From: Proteiniphilum sp. X52 | GTDB lineage: Bacteria > Bacteroidota > Bacteroidia > Bacteroidales > Dysgonomonadaceae | Direction of reading: 5' to 3' | DNA length: 64,000 nucleotides | NCBI RefSeq assembly: GCF_003712195.1 | Contig: NZ_RDSD01000006.1 | Coordinates: 62,001 to 126,000, forward strand | Shown: positions 27,836 to 40,692 of the stretch, piece by piece | How the letters are laid out: every line of letters begins with the position of its first letter | How positions within the stretch are numbered: position 1 is the stretch's first letter | The notes under the pieces: generated by a model | What the model saw: the letters and a program-made list of their open reading frames with translations, nothing else | Database searches by the model: none | Told to the model about the DNA's origin: nothing | Translations under genes and position numbers: made by a program

Positions 27836-27889
27836 CCGAGCGAAAAGCCCAAGCAAGCTTGGCTTTTCGCTCGGCTTTCACTATATTTG
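27836..27889 (+). promoter_or_regulatory. Hairpin plus promoter before the orphan sigma gene
   Basis: A strong hairpin pairs CCGAGCGAAAAGCC (27836-27849) with GGCTTTTCGCTCGG (27861-27874). Its apex AGCCCAAGCAAGCTTGGCT (27846-27864) nearly equals one in the leader at 5643-5661. It overlaps a promoter with TTGG (27859-27862), 19 nt, and TATATTTG (27882-27889). A second TATATTTG lies before the hairpin at 27811-27818. The hairpin could be a terminator between tandem promoters or an operator. Confidence 0.6.
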
Positions 27890-27910
27890 CCGCTCAAAGT
27901 TAAGCGCCAG

Positions 27911-31793
<3,883 letters not shown>

Positions 31794-31815
31794 GACGTTT
31801 TATATGATAATTTAC

Positions 31816-32418
31816 TCATAAAGAGCAGAATAGCGCAACCAAAACAGGTACGCTGAGATCAAGTATGAATCCGTGAAAAACGGAAATAACGGCAAATTCT
31901 TTCCCCGAAAATTTCAATATGATCGGGAGGGTGGTGTCCATCGTGGTAGCTCCTCCCACCGAAATGGACGCCAGCTTGCCAAAATATTTCACAAAAAGCG
32001 GCGCAAGCAACAATGCCATTATTTCACGGATAATATTCGAAAGTAACGCAATAGTGCCAAGCTCGGCTCCTTTGTATTGCGTTATAAAAATACTGGATAA
32101 CGAGTAATACCCGAATCCGCTACCCACCGCCATAGATTCCAGAGCCGAACGTCCTGGAAATAAAAGACTTATTATCGCACATCCCGCCAGTGTGCCGACA
32201 ATGGTTGCCACCGGCAGCAAATAAAATCGGGGGTTTATCCTGGTGAAACGTTTCAACGTATTGGAATCATTCCCCAGGCTCAATCCCACACAAAACATCA
32301 AACAACATAACACATAAAAGCTTATGTCATTTTCAACGGCCGAAAGCGGGATAATTTCGAAATAACCCGATAATACACCCAGGACAAAAAAAGAGACAAT
32401 AATAATACTACTCTTCAT
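31816..32418 (-). CDS. lysO: LysO-family exporter, large subunit (split lysine exporter)
   Basis: A 200-residue integral membrane protein with about six hydrophobic spans. Segments CLMFCVGLSLGNDS, RSALESMAVGSGFGYYSLSS and ISVGGATTMDTTLPIIL match the C-terminal two thirds of LysO (YbjE, DUF340), an exporter of lysine and toxic lysine analogues. Its start overlaps the end of the 94-residue gene for the N-terminal third by 11 bp, so both parts are translationally coupled. Split LysO genes are known in Bacteroidetes, so this is probably functional and not a frameshift. Confidence 0.82.
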   Translation of the reverse strand: MKSSIIIVSFFVLGVLSGYFEIIPLSAVENDISFYVLCCLMFCVGLSLGNDSNTLKRFTRINPRFYLLPVATIVGTLAGCAIISLLFPGRSALESMAVGSGFGYYSLSSIFITQYKGAELGTIALLSNIIREIMALLLAPLFVKYFGKLASISVGGATTMDTTLPIILKFSGKEFAVISVFHGFILDLSVPVLVALFCSL

Positions 32419-32692
32419 GAAGGCCTTTTTGCTTATTATTGATACGCTTCCAGAGCAATAATGCGGCTATAGCGCTACCCAAAACCGCGGCAGCGGTAAT
32501 CACCAAAGCTTCGATCCCGATATGGGTCAGCCCGGATATAATTTGGGGATTGCCACCTACCTCCAATCCGAGAATGAACAAAAGAACCCAGATCAGCAGG
32601 CTAATAATTTTTGAAATATTTCCGAATTCTTTTTTTCGCCACAAGAATCCCAAAACACCTCCAAGCACCATGAAACCAATTGCGATAAACAT
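32408..32692 (-). CDS. LysO-family exporter, N-terminal domain protein
   Basis: A 94-residue protein with three hydrophobic spans (GFMVLGGVLGFLW, IISLLIWVLLFILGLEVGG and ALVITAAAVLGSAIAALLLW), equal to the N-terminal part of full-length LysO. It overlaps the gene for the larger part. It is the first gene of this pair and lies 18 nt beyond the terminator hairpin of the upstream susCD operon. Confidence 0.78.
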   Translation of the reverse strand: MFIAIGFMVLGGVLGFLWRKKEFGNISKIISLLIWVLLFILGLEVGGNPQIISGLTHIGIEALVITAAAVLGSAIAALLLWKRINNKQKGLHEE

Positions 32693-32709
32693 GTTAAAAA
32701 AAGGATTGC

Positions 32710-32750
32710 AAGGTGCCGTTGGTTATTTTCCTATAATCCAACGGCACCTT
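32710..32750 (-). terminator. Terminator of the system-3 susCD transcript
   Basis: A perfect 13-bp stem (AAGGTGCCGTTGG at 32710-32722 with its complement at 32738-32750) lies 14 nt after the susD stop. In the minus direction it is followed after 9 nt by TTTTTTT. Confidence 0.8.
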
Positions 32751-32763
32751 TGTTTATATCTTG

Positions 32764-34302
32764 TCAATTATTCAACGAAAGCTTTTCATTGGTGTTGATC
32801 TCCGTCAAAGGAATAGGGAAGAAAGCGTTTCTTTCTTGTGAAAAACCGGTTCTGCCGGCGCTCTGTAGCGCGTCTCCCAATTTACCCCATCTTCTCAGAT
32901 CGTACCAGCGAAAGTTTTCCAGAGGAAATTCGATCATCCTCTCATGTTCGATCTGCCGGCGCACCTCTTCCCGTGAGCTACCCGCCATTGGCGGCATATC
33001 ACCATGTACCCGGCGTACCTCGTTGACCAGAGGAATAGCCTGTGCGGTCTGGTCCAATTCATTCAAAGCCTCTGCTTTCATCAACATCACATTTGCATAA
33101 CGCATCAAAGGCAAATTTATTGCCGTGAAATTTTGCGTCAACCCTTCCTCTGTACCCGGTAAAAGCTTCCTGAATACCGGACGATTATAAGATATCCCGT
33201 TGCTGGAGAAAAGAGCGTCGTATTCATATCCGTACACTTTCCCTGTCCCATCGTTAAAATAATCATCCCGGAAGAAGATAGTCTGGTATAACCGGCTGTC
33301 GTAATGTCCTGTCTCCGAGATCTTTCCTTCTTTGATAAACGCTTCCATCAATGTAGGGCTGGGAAGTATCTCATCCCAGCCTCCCAGTTCAGAGGAAGCG
33401 ATCCACTTATGGAATTGTGTGCGATAATTTGCGCCGTTGGCTGTGCTCATAGAGAATTGCAATTCGAATATCGACTCCTTGCTATTTTTATTATCGCCTG
33501 TAAACATACTCAAAAAATCGCTTTCAAGGCTATATCCTTTCACTTCATCGAAAGCATCCACGGCAAGTTGCAGATATTCAGCCTTTTTATCCGGCGTTTC
33601 ATAAGCACGGGTGAGGTAAGACCATCCCAGATAGGCATATGCCGCTCCTTTTGTAGCCCTTCCCATATGGTCGGGGGAATGGCTTTCAGGCAAAGCGGCA
33701 GCCCTCTTCAGATCCCCGATTATAAAATCCCACGCATCAGCCCGCGAAGACTTATCCTTGCTTAAATCTTGCTGATTGGTGATGTATTTATCCCGGATTA
33801 TGATTTCTTCCCAATTGAGAACAAGTTTCAGATGGTAGTAAGCTCTTAAAAAATGGGCTTCATTCACGATCTGGGTTCTTTGCTGCGGGTCAATCTTGTC
33901 ATCCGGTATTTCCGAGACTTTTTCTATCACCTGGTTGCAAAAACTGATTCCGGTATAATTATTCCACCAGTAAGCACTGATCTGCGAATTACCATTCGTA
34001 TAGGAAAAATTATAGAGTTCAACCCAGTTGGGATAATTCATCGCATCGTTACCCATTGATATAATATCTTCCCTGTAGGCTTCCACCGGCCATTTCACCT
34101 CGGCATATTCCCAGGTATCGATGGAATATTCCAACTGGGAATAGGCTGCCGCGAGGCCGGCTTCGGCATCCGAGAGGTCTCTCCAGAAATTCCCGGATGT
34201 CAACATATCCGGAGAATTTACATCCAGGTAATCATTACATGCCGGTAGAAGGAGTAATGAACTGATTAAAAGTATATATATTGATTTTACTATTCGTTGC
34301 AT
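32764..34302 (-). CDS. SusD/RagB-family lipoprotein (system 3)
   Basis: A 512-residue SusD homologue. The lipoprotein signal ends LLLLPAC (Cys at about 22), followed by NDYLDVNSPDMLTSGNFW. The HFLRAYYHLKLVLNWEEIIIRD segment (about 150) and the LENFRWYDLRRWGKLGDAL motif near the C-terminus are typical. It lies 18 bp downstream of the partner susC. As in system 1, no degradative enzyme is attached. Confidence 0.93.
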   Translation of the reverse strand: MQRIVKSIYILLISSLLLLPACNDYLDVNSPDMLTSGNFWRDLSDAEAGLAAAYSQLEYSIDTWEYAEVKWPVEAYREDIISMGNDAMNYPNWVELYNFSYTNGNSQISAYWWNNYTGISFCNQVIEKVSEIPDDKIDPQQRTQIVNEAHFLRAYYHLKLVLNWEEIIIRDKYITNQQDLSKDKSSRADAWDFIIGDLKRAAALPESHSPDHMGRATKGAAYAYLGWSYLTRAYETPDKKAEYLQLAVDAFDEVKGYSLESDFLSMFTGDNKNSKESIFELQFSMSTANGANYRTQFHKWIASSELGGWDEILPSPTLMEAFIKEGKISETGHYDSRLYQTIFFRDDYFNDGTGKVYGYEYDALFSSNGISYNRPVFRKLLPGTEEGLTQNFTAINLPLMRYANVMLMKAEALNELDQTAQAIPLVNEVRRVHGDMPPMAGSSREEVRRQIEHERMIEFPLENFRWYDLRRWGKLGDALQSAGRTGFSQERNAFFPIPLTEINTNEKLSLNN

Positions 34303-34320
34303 AACTGTAATCTGTTAAAG

Positions 34321-37300
34321 TTAAAATGTGAGTTGAAGCCCAACGGTATAAGATCTTGTGAAAGGATATATATGCCTGTCCACTCCGGAATCGAGCACAC
34401 TGGAGCGAGAAAATTCCGGATCGATCCCCGAATACGAGGTGATGGTAAAGAGATTTTCACCACTGAGGTAGAAACGCAGTTTATCTAAGTGCAATTTCTG
34501 TGAAACAGTGACAGGCAACGTGTACCCCAGTTGTAACTGGCGAAGTCTTACAAAATCCCCATTCTCAATAAACCGGTCGGATTCCCTGAGGTTATTGTTC
34601 GGGTCCTGATAAACGGCGCGCGGCACATCGGTGGAACTGTTCTGCGGTGTCCACGCATCCAATGTCGATCTCAGGAAGTTGGATCCGGAATTCATCCCTT
34701 CATAGAAATACTTATTCCCGTTATAGAGCTTATGCGCCCAGGCGCTACTTAAAAGCAGTGACAAATCGAATCCTTTGTAATCTGCCGTGAAAGTCAGGTT
34801 CGCCTCGATCTTGGGAATGCCTGATCCGATGTATTCCTTGTCATTTTCATCGATCACCCCATCGCCATCCACATCGAGAAAACGAATATCACCCGGACGG
34901 GCATTCGGCTGAAGCATTTGACCGTCTTTATTCACATGCGCATTGACCTCCTGTTCGTTTTGGAAAAGCCCGTCAGTCCTATAAAGATAGAAGGCGCCAA
35001 TCGGCATTCCAACCCGGGTCTGAGTAGGGAAATGTTCCGTGCCGAATTTAAGCCCCTCGCCGTACAATACCTGGTTGGCATCAGCAAGGGCAATCACTTG
35101 GTTATTGATAGTAGCCATATTGAATCCGATACCATAATTAAAATCATTGATTTTATCATTCCAGTTCAGTTCCAACTCTACACCATTATTTCTCATCTTA
35201 CCCACATTCAATGTGGGATTGCTGAGTCCGGCAGAAGGAGGCAATGCCTTAGTGATCAACAGGTCTATCGTTTCATTGTGGTAGTAGTTCAGCGCACCGG
35301 TCAGTTTATTATTGTACAATCCGAAATCCACACCTATATTCTTATTATCGGTTGTTTCCCATTTCAAAGATTTATTTTCCAATGAGCGCGCAATGCTACC
35401 CGGCCATGGATTTTCGCCATTACCCTTCACATATCCCTGGTATTTGGTATTGTATGTGGAGATCAGGGCAAGGAAATCATATCTTCCCAGGGAGATCTCA
35501 TTCCCTAAACGTCCCCAACTGGCGCGTAATTTAAGATCACTCACAAAACCATCTTCAGGAAAGAATTCCTCCTGGCTGATACGCCATCCCAAGGCCGCGG
35601 AGGGAAATAAACCCCAGCGGCTGTCCGCACCGAATTTCGAGGAGCCGTCGCGACGCAAAGTCAACTGCACTAAATACTTATTGGCATAATTGTAATTGAG
35701 ACGGCCGAAAAATGACGCCCGTCTGTAGTCCCACAATGTGCCGTCTCCACTGTAGGTGCCTCCTGCCCCAGCCCTTATGGTCGAGAAATAGGGGTCGAGG
35801 AATCCTGACGCCACCTCTTCCGTGACCAGGCGACCGTTTTCAACCTTGTATAATATCGATTTGCCTTCCACGGCGACTGAATTCCAGGTCATCCTTTCCT
35901 GTGTGACAGAACTGCCGATCATGGCATTGACCGAATGGATATTGAACACTTTGTTGAAACTTAACACATTATCAAACACCTGTTCTTCCCAATAACCGGA
36001 ATATTCTTCATGAAAGGGGTATTCCCTCTTGGAACGTATATCCGCCACATATACAGGCTCATGAGAGACCCTTCGCTCATGTTCACCCCTGTAGGCATAA
36101 CTGCTCCTGAAGTTCAACCAATCGGTGAAGTTCACCGTTACTCCCACATTGGCCGTGGTATGGTACTTCTTGTTGGAGGAATCCCTGAAGTTATGATCTG
36201 CCATCACGTTCCGGTTGTTGGGGATACCGTCGAAATCGGTCAAGCCATAACCCGAAGGTTGGCTTTCGTCGTATATCGGGACCAATGGTGAAAGCATGTA
36301 CATCTCCTTTAAACTATACCTCGGCTGTTTACTGTCGGTGTACTTGAAAGCAATATTGGCATCCAATTCAAAAATATTCTTCTTCATATTCAATCTGGCA
36401 CGGGCATTATCATGACGATAGTTGTTTCCCAGGAATATCCCTTTCTCATCCAAACGGTTATATGATATGGAATAGTTTGAATTCTCGGCTCCGCCTCTTA
36501 CTGCCAACATATAATTCTGGGCAACTCCGTTCCTTAACATGGCATCCTGCCAATCGGTATTGACATTCGATTCTTTTGTCACATATGACGGCAAGGTGAC
36601 TTTGTCGTTGTCAGCAGCATACCTATTCCAGTTCTCGTACATTGCCCTGTGTACCTGGCGGTACTCCGGACCATTTAATAGTTCCAATTTCCTGGCCACA
36701 TCCGCGAAGCTAAGGTAAGAGTTGAATTCAATCTTGGTCTCACCTCTCTTGCCGCTTTTAGTGGTGATCAGTACCACCCCGTTCGCTGCGATTGAACCGT
36801 AAATGGCGGCCGCGGCACCATCCTTCAGGATTTCCATCGACTCTATATCCTGAGGATTCACATTGTTTATGTCTCCCGGAAAACCGTCGACAATATAAAG
36901 GGGGTTATTATCTCCAAAAGTCTTGACACCACGGATCTTTACCTGGACTCCCGAACCGGCGTTTCCCCCGAACTTCTGCACATTCACTCCGGCCACTTTT
37001 CCCTGGAGCGCTTCTGCCGGATTGGTGGTAGTCCTTTTTCCCAGTTCTTCCACATTGACAGACGAAATGGCGCCCGTAAGATCACTTTTCCTCAAAGTTC
37101 CGTATCCGATCACAACCAATTCATCCAATGTTTGGGTATCTTCCCGCAACGTAATATCGAAAGAATTCCTTCCGGCAATTGCCACTTCCTGTGGTTCATA
37201 TCCCACATAAGATATTTCCAGGACAGCATTCGGAGCCACATTGAGCCTGAAGTGCCCATCGATATCGGTCACCGTTCCATTTGCCGGATTTCCTTTCTCA

Positions 37301-37755
37301 ATGACCGTGGCACCGATCACCGGTTCACCCTGGGTGTCGGTGATCACTCCCGCAACCCATCTCGTTGCCGGTTGCCGCGCGTTGTTGGCAGACTGCGACT
37401 CTTCACTTCCCGTACTTTTATTGTTTTTCAGGAATACCCTGTTGTTGATCACTTTGAAACTGATTTCAGTCGCAGCGAATACGCGTGACAGGACCGTCTC
37501 AATATGTTCGTTTTCCACCTCTACCGATACATTTTCCAATCTTTCCGAAAGGATATCGGCATTATAAGAAAACTCATATCCCGTTTGCCGGTTCAACTGT
37601 TCAATCACATTGCCGACGGTGGTGTTTCCCAAATTCAGTTTCACATTCACCGATTGCGCCGTAACTGCCGACGCCAGGATATTCGCATTCAGGAAAAACA
37701 GCCACAGTAAAGACTTTACCGTTCGCATACATTTGTATTTTACGTGTTCATTCAT
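34321..37755 (-). CDS. SusC/RagA TonB-dependent transporter with STN domain (system 3)
   Basis: An outer-membrane importer of 1144 residues. Parts: signal peptide (about 1-34), STN domain (about 36-92, VNVKLNLGNTTVGNVIEQLN), carboxypeptidase-regulatory-like domain (about 135-205, AGVITDTQGEPVIGATVIEK), plug (from DELVVIGYGTLRKSD, about 215) and a barrel ending TVGLQLTF. The STN domain matches the FecR gene only 59 bp upstream and the ECF sigma gene beyond it, completing a cell-surface signalling set. No TAnnTTTG box lies in the 59-bp gap, so transcription probably depends on the cognate ECF sigma or runs through from fecR. Confidence 0.95.
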   Translation of the reverse strand: MNEHVKYKCMRTVKSLLWLFFLNANILASAVTAQSVNVKLNLGNTTVGNVIEQLNRQTGYEFSYNADILSERLENVSVEVENEHIETVLSRVFAATEISFKVINNRVFLKNNKSTGSEESQSANNARQPATRWVAGVITDTQGEPVIGATVIEKGNPANGTVTDIDGHFRLNVAPNAVLEISYVGYEPQEVAIAGRNSFDITLREDTQTLDELVVIGYGTLRKSDLTGAISSVNVEELGKRTTTNPAEALQGKVAGVNVQKFGGNAGSGVQVKIRGVKTFGDNNPLYIVDGFPGDINNVNPQDIESMEILKDGAAAAIYGSIAANGVVLITTKSGKRGETKIEFNSYLSFADVARKLELLNGPEYRQVHRAMYENWNRYAADNDKVTLPSYVTKESNVNTDWQDAMLRNGVAQNYMLAVRGGAENSNYSISYNRLDEKGIFLGNNYRHDNARARLNMKKNIFELDANIAFKYTDSKQPRYSLKEMYMLSPLVPIYDESQPSGYGLTDFDGIPNNRNVMADHNFRDSSNKKYHTTANVGVTVNFTDWLNFRSSYAYRGEHERRVSHEPVYVADIRSKREYPFHEEYSGYWEEQVFDNVLSFNKVFNIHSVNAMIGSSVTQERMTWNSVAVEGKSILYKVENGRLVTEEVASGFLDPYFSTIRAGAGGTYSGDGTLWDYRRASFFGRLNYNYANKYLVQLTLRRDGSSKFGADSRWGLFPSAALGWRISQEEFFPEDGFVSDLKLRASWGRLGNEISLGRYDFLALISTYNTKYQGYVKGNGENPWPGSIARSLENKSLKWETTDNKNIGVDFGLYNNKLTGALNYYHNETIDLLITKALPPSAGLSNPTLNVGKMRNNGVELELNWNDKINDFNYGIGFNMATINNQVIALADANQVLYGEGLKFGTEHFPTQTRVGMPIGAFYLYRTDGLFQNEQEVNAHVNKDGQMLQPNARPGDIRFLDVDGDGVIDENDKEYIGSGIPKIEANLTFTADYKGFDLSLLLSSAWAHKLYNGNKYFYEGMNSGSNFLRSTLDAWTPQNSSTDVPRAVYQDPNNNLRESDRFIENGDFVRLRQLQLGYTLPVTVSQKLHLDKLRFYLSGENLFTITSYSGIDPEFSRSSVLDSGVDRHIYPFTRSYTVGLQLTF

Positions 37756-37814
37756 ACATTTTAGTTTTTGTTATTAGTATAAAATATCGGGGTCACTCTA
37801 TCTCTGCGTTCAAA

Positions 37815-38789
37815 TCATACCTCTCTTTCCGTGATGAATACTTCATTCCCTTCCATGCGGTAATGTATGGGAGCCAGGTAACTCAATATATCCAGCACCT
37901 CCTTTAATGTTTCTTCACGATTGATAACGCACCTGTAACGATGATCTGCCAGTTTTTTCGATTCGAGATTAATGTTCACATCATAGATGAGGCTCAATTT
38001 ATTGACAATTTCCCGCAGGGTAGCGTTTTCGAATGTTATTTGATCCAGGTGCCATGAGGTGAGAGTATTCACATCCACCGTGGAGACCGTATAATGATTG
38101 CTTTGGGCCTCATATACCACTTTTTCACCCGGAGACATCTCAAAAACATCTTTGTTGCGGCTGTTTTGCAGTATTACCTTACCCGAAACAAGGATCGTTT
38201 CCACATGTCGTCCTTCATCCTCTACCAAAAGGTCGAATGATGTACCGGTTACTTTCAGGTTCATATAACGGGAAGTCACCCTGAAGGGGGATTCGGGATC
38301 TCTTTGTACATCGAAATAAGCTTTCCCTTTTAATGCAACATTGCGGTCGGACCTCGAAAATGACTCGGGTATCCGCAATTCGGATGATGCGGAAAGCCAA
38401 ACCAAGGTGCCGTCATCCAGGCGTACTTTTTTGATCGATTCATTCTCCGCCACCGAAATAACGGTGTAGTCTTCACTCCCTGACCGTATCAGCCCGAAGA
38501 TTGAAAGCGAAACAACCATAATCACCGCGGCTGCGTATTTGACAATATTGCGGACAGGGTACCGCAGTGTGCGATGTCGGATTCTTTTTCTGACCTGAGT
38601 AAGGGCAAGTGCGGTTCCGGGAACATTGTTTTTTCGGGAAAATTCATTCAGTAAGCGCAATTTACTTACTTCTGAAAATAATTGTCGGTTTTCGGGCGAC
38701 AAGCTCCGCCACTGCTCGAGTTCTTGCCTCTCCGTGGGAGAAAGAGGGCCGGAAAGATATTTGATCAATATTGAAAATCCTGAATCCAT
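37815..38789 (-). CDS. FecR-family anti-sigma factor (system 3)
   Basis: A 324-residue inner-membrane anti-sigma factor. The N-terminal cytoplasmic part (1-85, with LSPTERQELEQWRSLSPENRQLFSE in shortened form LEQWRSLSPENRQLF) is followed by a membrane span (about 85-105, YAAAVIMVVSLSIFGLI), the FecR domain (about 115-220, VRLDDGTLVWLSASSELRIPE and LKGKAYFDVQ), and a C-terminal STN-like domain (about 250-320, FENATLREIVNKLSLIYDVNI). It lies 69 bp after its ECF sigma gene and 59 bp before susC. Confidence 0.93.
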   Translation of the reverse strand: MDSGFSILIKYLSGPLSPTERQELEQWRSLSPENRQLFSEVSKLRLLNEFSRKNNVPGTALALTQVRKRIRHRTLRYPVRNIVKYAAAVIMVVSLSIFGLIRSGSEDYTVISVAENESIKKVRLDDGTLVWLSASSELRIPESFSRSDRNVALKGKAYFDVQRDPESPFRVTSRYMNLKVTGTSFDLLVEDEGRHVETILVSGKVILQNSRNKDVFEMSPGEKVVYEAQSNHYTVSTVDVNTLTSWHLDQITFENATLREIVNKLSLIYDVNINLESKKLADHRYRCVINREETLKEVLDILSYLAPIHYRMEGNEVFITEREV

Positions 38790-38858
38790 CGCAATTTTTA
38801 CGTCTATATTGGCTAAACGAACATCGCTGAAAAACTACGGAGCATAAGGGCGTTTTTT

Positions 38859-39458
38859 TCAAAAATATTTACAAAGAAGTGCCAAAATGAAAAAATCGGA
38901 TGGGGATAAGTGTTCTCTAAGGTATTTCATGGCAAGATAAATATGGCTTTCCACCGTGCGTTGCGGGATATTCAGTTTTACGGAGACCTCCCTGGCTTTC
39001 AATCCGTCGCGATAAACCAATTCAAAGACCTGTCTTCTCGCTTCCTGAAGATTACCGAGCAAGGCATTGAGCCTTTCCTCAAAATCTTTACTGAAAAGTT
39101 CTTTCAGAGCCTGGGAATCATTATCGATATAGGATTGATATTCGGCAGCAAACCTCAAGAGAGACTCTTTGGCATATTTTTCCAGCCGTTTATTCCTGTG
39201 AATGTGATCTATGCATCTTGAGTAGGCCGACTGGAACAAATAACTGTAAAACCCTTCCCCCACATACAGTTCCTTCCTCTTTTCCCATACGTATACAAAT
39301 ACTTCCTGGGCAATATCTTCCCCTGCCGTCCTATCATCCAATATTACGGTGGCATAGGATGCCACCTGTGGATAAAACCGACAAAACAACTCTTCAAACT
39401 CCGGCTGTGACAGGGTTTGAAGATCCACTGAAGAAATATGCCCCCTATGTTTTTCCAA
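38859..39458 (-). CDS. ECF RNA polymerase sigma factor (system 3)
   Basis: A 199-residue ECF sigma factor with region 2 (AGEDIAQEVFVYVWEKRKEL, about 46-65) and region 4 (RDGLKAREVSVKLNIPQRTV, about 150-170, then ESHIYLAMKYL), and a hydrophobic C-terminus (DFFILALLCKYF). No in-frame ATG lies between the promoter and the conserved region: the start is TTG at 39458 or GTG at 39428. The shorter form would begin VDLQTLSQPEFEELF, which resembles the start of related factors. It is divergent from a second fecR gene at 39607. Confidence 0.88.
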   Translation of the reverse strand: MEKHRGHISSVDLQTLSQPEFEELFCRFYPQVASYATVILDDRTAGEDIAQEVFVYVWEKRKELYVGEGFYSYLFQSAYSRCIDHIHRNKRLEKYAKESLLRFAAEYQSYIDNDSQALKELFSKDFEERLNALLGNLQEARRQVFELVYRDGLKAREVSVKLNIPQRTVESHIYLAMKYLREHLSPSDFFILALLCKYF

Positions 39459-39489
39459 ATAAAAGTAGAATAAGAATAATGGGATAAAA

Positions 39490-39520
39490 CAAAAGTAAAC
39501 AAATAATCGGACATGGCAAA
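39490..39520 (-). promoter_or_regulatory. Promoter of the system-3 sigma gene
   Basis: On the minus strand TTTG (39520-39517) and TACTTTTG (39497-39490) are separated by exactly 19 nt, a full match to the Bacteroides housekeeping consensus. Transcription would start near 39482, some 24 nt before the TTG start or 54 nt before the alternative GTG. Confidence 0.8.
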
Positions 39521-39576
39521 GCCGACATAATTTTAAAAAAAATATCCATTATTTTAGGGTAATCCTATCCTGGCAT

Positions 39577-39590
39577 GTTATAGATATAAC
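39577..39590. promoter_or_regulatory. Dyad before the divergent fecR gene
   Basis: GTTATA-GA-TATAAC is a perfect 6-bp dyad, 16 nt upstream of the fecR ATG at 39607. No TAnnTTTG box is found on the plus strand in this 148-bp divergent region. The dyad may be part of an ECF-type promoter or an operator. Confidence 0.35.
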
Positions 39591-39606
39591 AAGAAAAAGA
39601 TAAACA

Positions 39607-40533
39607 ATGGATAGAGACTTACTGTACCGTTTTTTTGAAGGTAAGACAAGGCTTGAGGAAGAAAAAAAGATCAGGCAATGGCTGGAAATTTCCGAAGCGA
39701 ACAGAAATACCTTCTTGCGGGAACGCAAAACATACGATGCCCTATTGTTTGGTTCTCCCGGCACCTCGAAACCGAGCCGGGAAGGACATACAATCTCATG
39801 GTATCGTATCGGTACGGTAACCGCTACCCTGCTGCTATTGATGGTAAGCACACTATATATACGCGGGCTGATATACGAAAATAACAGGCAGGAAGAGTAC
39901 AATACGCTTGTTGTACCCCCGGGGCAACGTATCCACCTGATCCTTGCCGACAACACCGACATTTGGCTGAATGCCAATAGCACATTGCGTTATCCCACTG
40001 AATTTTCAAGGAAAGGAAGAATTGTCTATTTAGACGGGGAAGCCTTTTTCGAGGTAAGCAAAGACGATAAAAAACCATTCATGGTGAAAACAACTTCGGG
40101 CGACATTAAGGTAACCGGCACCTCATTCAACGTGGAAGCCTATTCAAAACAGGGAAGTTTCGAGACCAGCCTGTTCGAAGGAAGTGTGGAGATTTACAAG
40201 AACGATCATAAACTCACCACTCTCAACCCTGATGAAAGAAGCTACCTGGAAGATGGAAAACTATATGTGACCCCAATAACCGACAGGGATAAGTATCTCT
40301 GGAAAGAGGGTTTGATCGCCTTCAATAATAAAAGCCTTGAAGATATCCTGCAGTCTCTCGAAAAGTATTTTGATATCCGGATACAAATCTCTAACAGCTC
40401 ATTGCCACAACGCACCTATACCGGAAAATTCAGGCAGTCTGATGGAGTGGATTATGCATTAAGGGTGCTGCAGAAAAGTATCCATTTTTCCTACCAAAGG
40501 GATGAAACAACAGGGATAGTGTATATAAAATAA
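39607..40533 (+). CDS. FecR-family anti-sigma factor (system 4)
   Basis: A 308-residue anti-sigma factor with the usual parts. A cytoplasmic region (1-62) is followed by a membrane span (about 65-84, TVTATLLLLMVSTLYIRGLI), the FecR domain (about 95-205, PPGQRIHLILADNTDIWLNA and YLDGEAFFEVS) and a C-terminal STN-like domain (about 238-305, FNNKSLEDILQSLEKYFDI). It is co-oriented with susCD at 40693-45794 but has no sigma gene of its own in front. The nearest sigma is the divergent one at 38859-39458, which already has a FecR partner. The orphan sigma at 27911 is the alternative. Confidence 0.92.
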   Translation: MDRDLLYRFFEGKTRLEEEKKIRQWLEISEANRNTFLRERKTYDALLFGSPGTSKPSREGHTISWYRIGTVTATLLLLMVSTLYIRGLIYENNRQEEYNTLVVPPGQRIHLILADNTDIWLNANSTLRYPTEFSRKGRIVYLDGEAFFEVSKDDKKPFMVKTTSGDIKVTGTSFNVEAYSKQGSFETSLFEGSVEIYKNDHKLTTLNPDERSYLEDGKLYVTPITDRDKYLWKEGLIAFNNKSLEDILQSLEKYFDIRIQISNSSLPQRTYTGKFRQSDGVDYALRVLQKSIHFSYQRDETTGIVYIK

Positions 40534-40692
40534 CCACCGTAAAAAATAAAAGCCTATGATAAATAAAGCAGAAAATTGAATGACCAGAGGAAACTAAAAA
40601 AACCGGCAGGCGCTGCAACGTCTACCGGTAGGATGTCTTACGTCGACACGTCTAAAATTATCTAAGTATCAACTTAAAACAATGACAAATGT

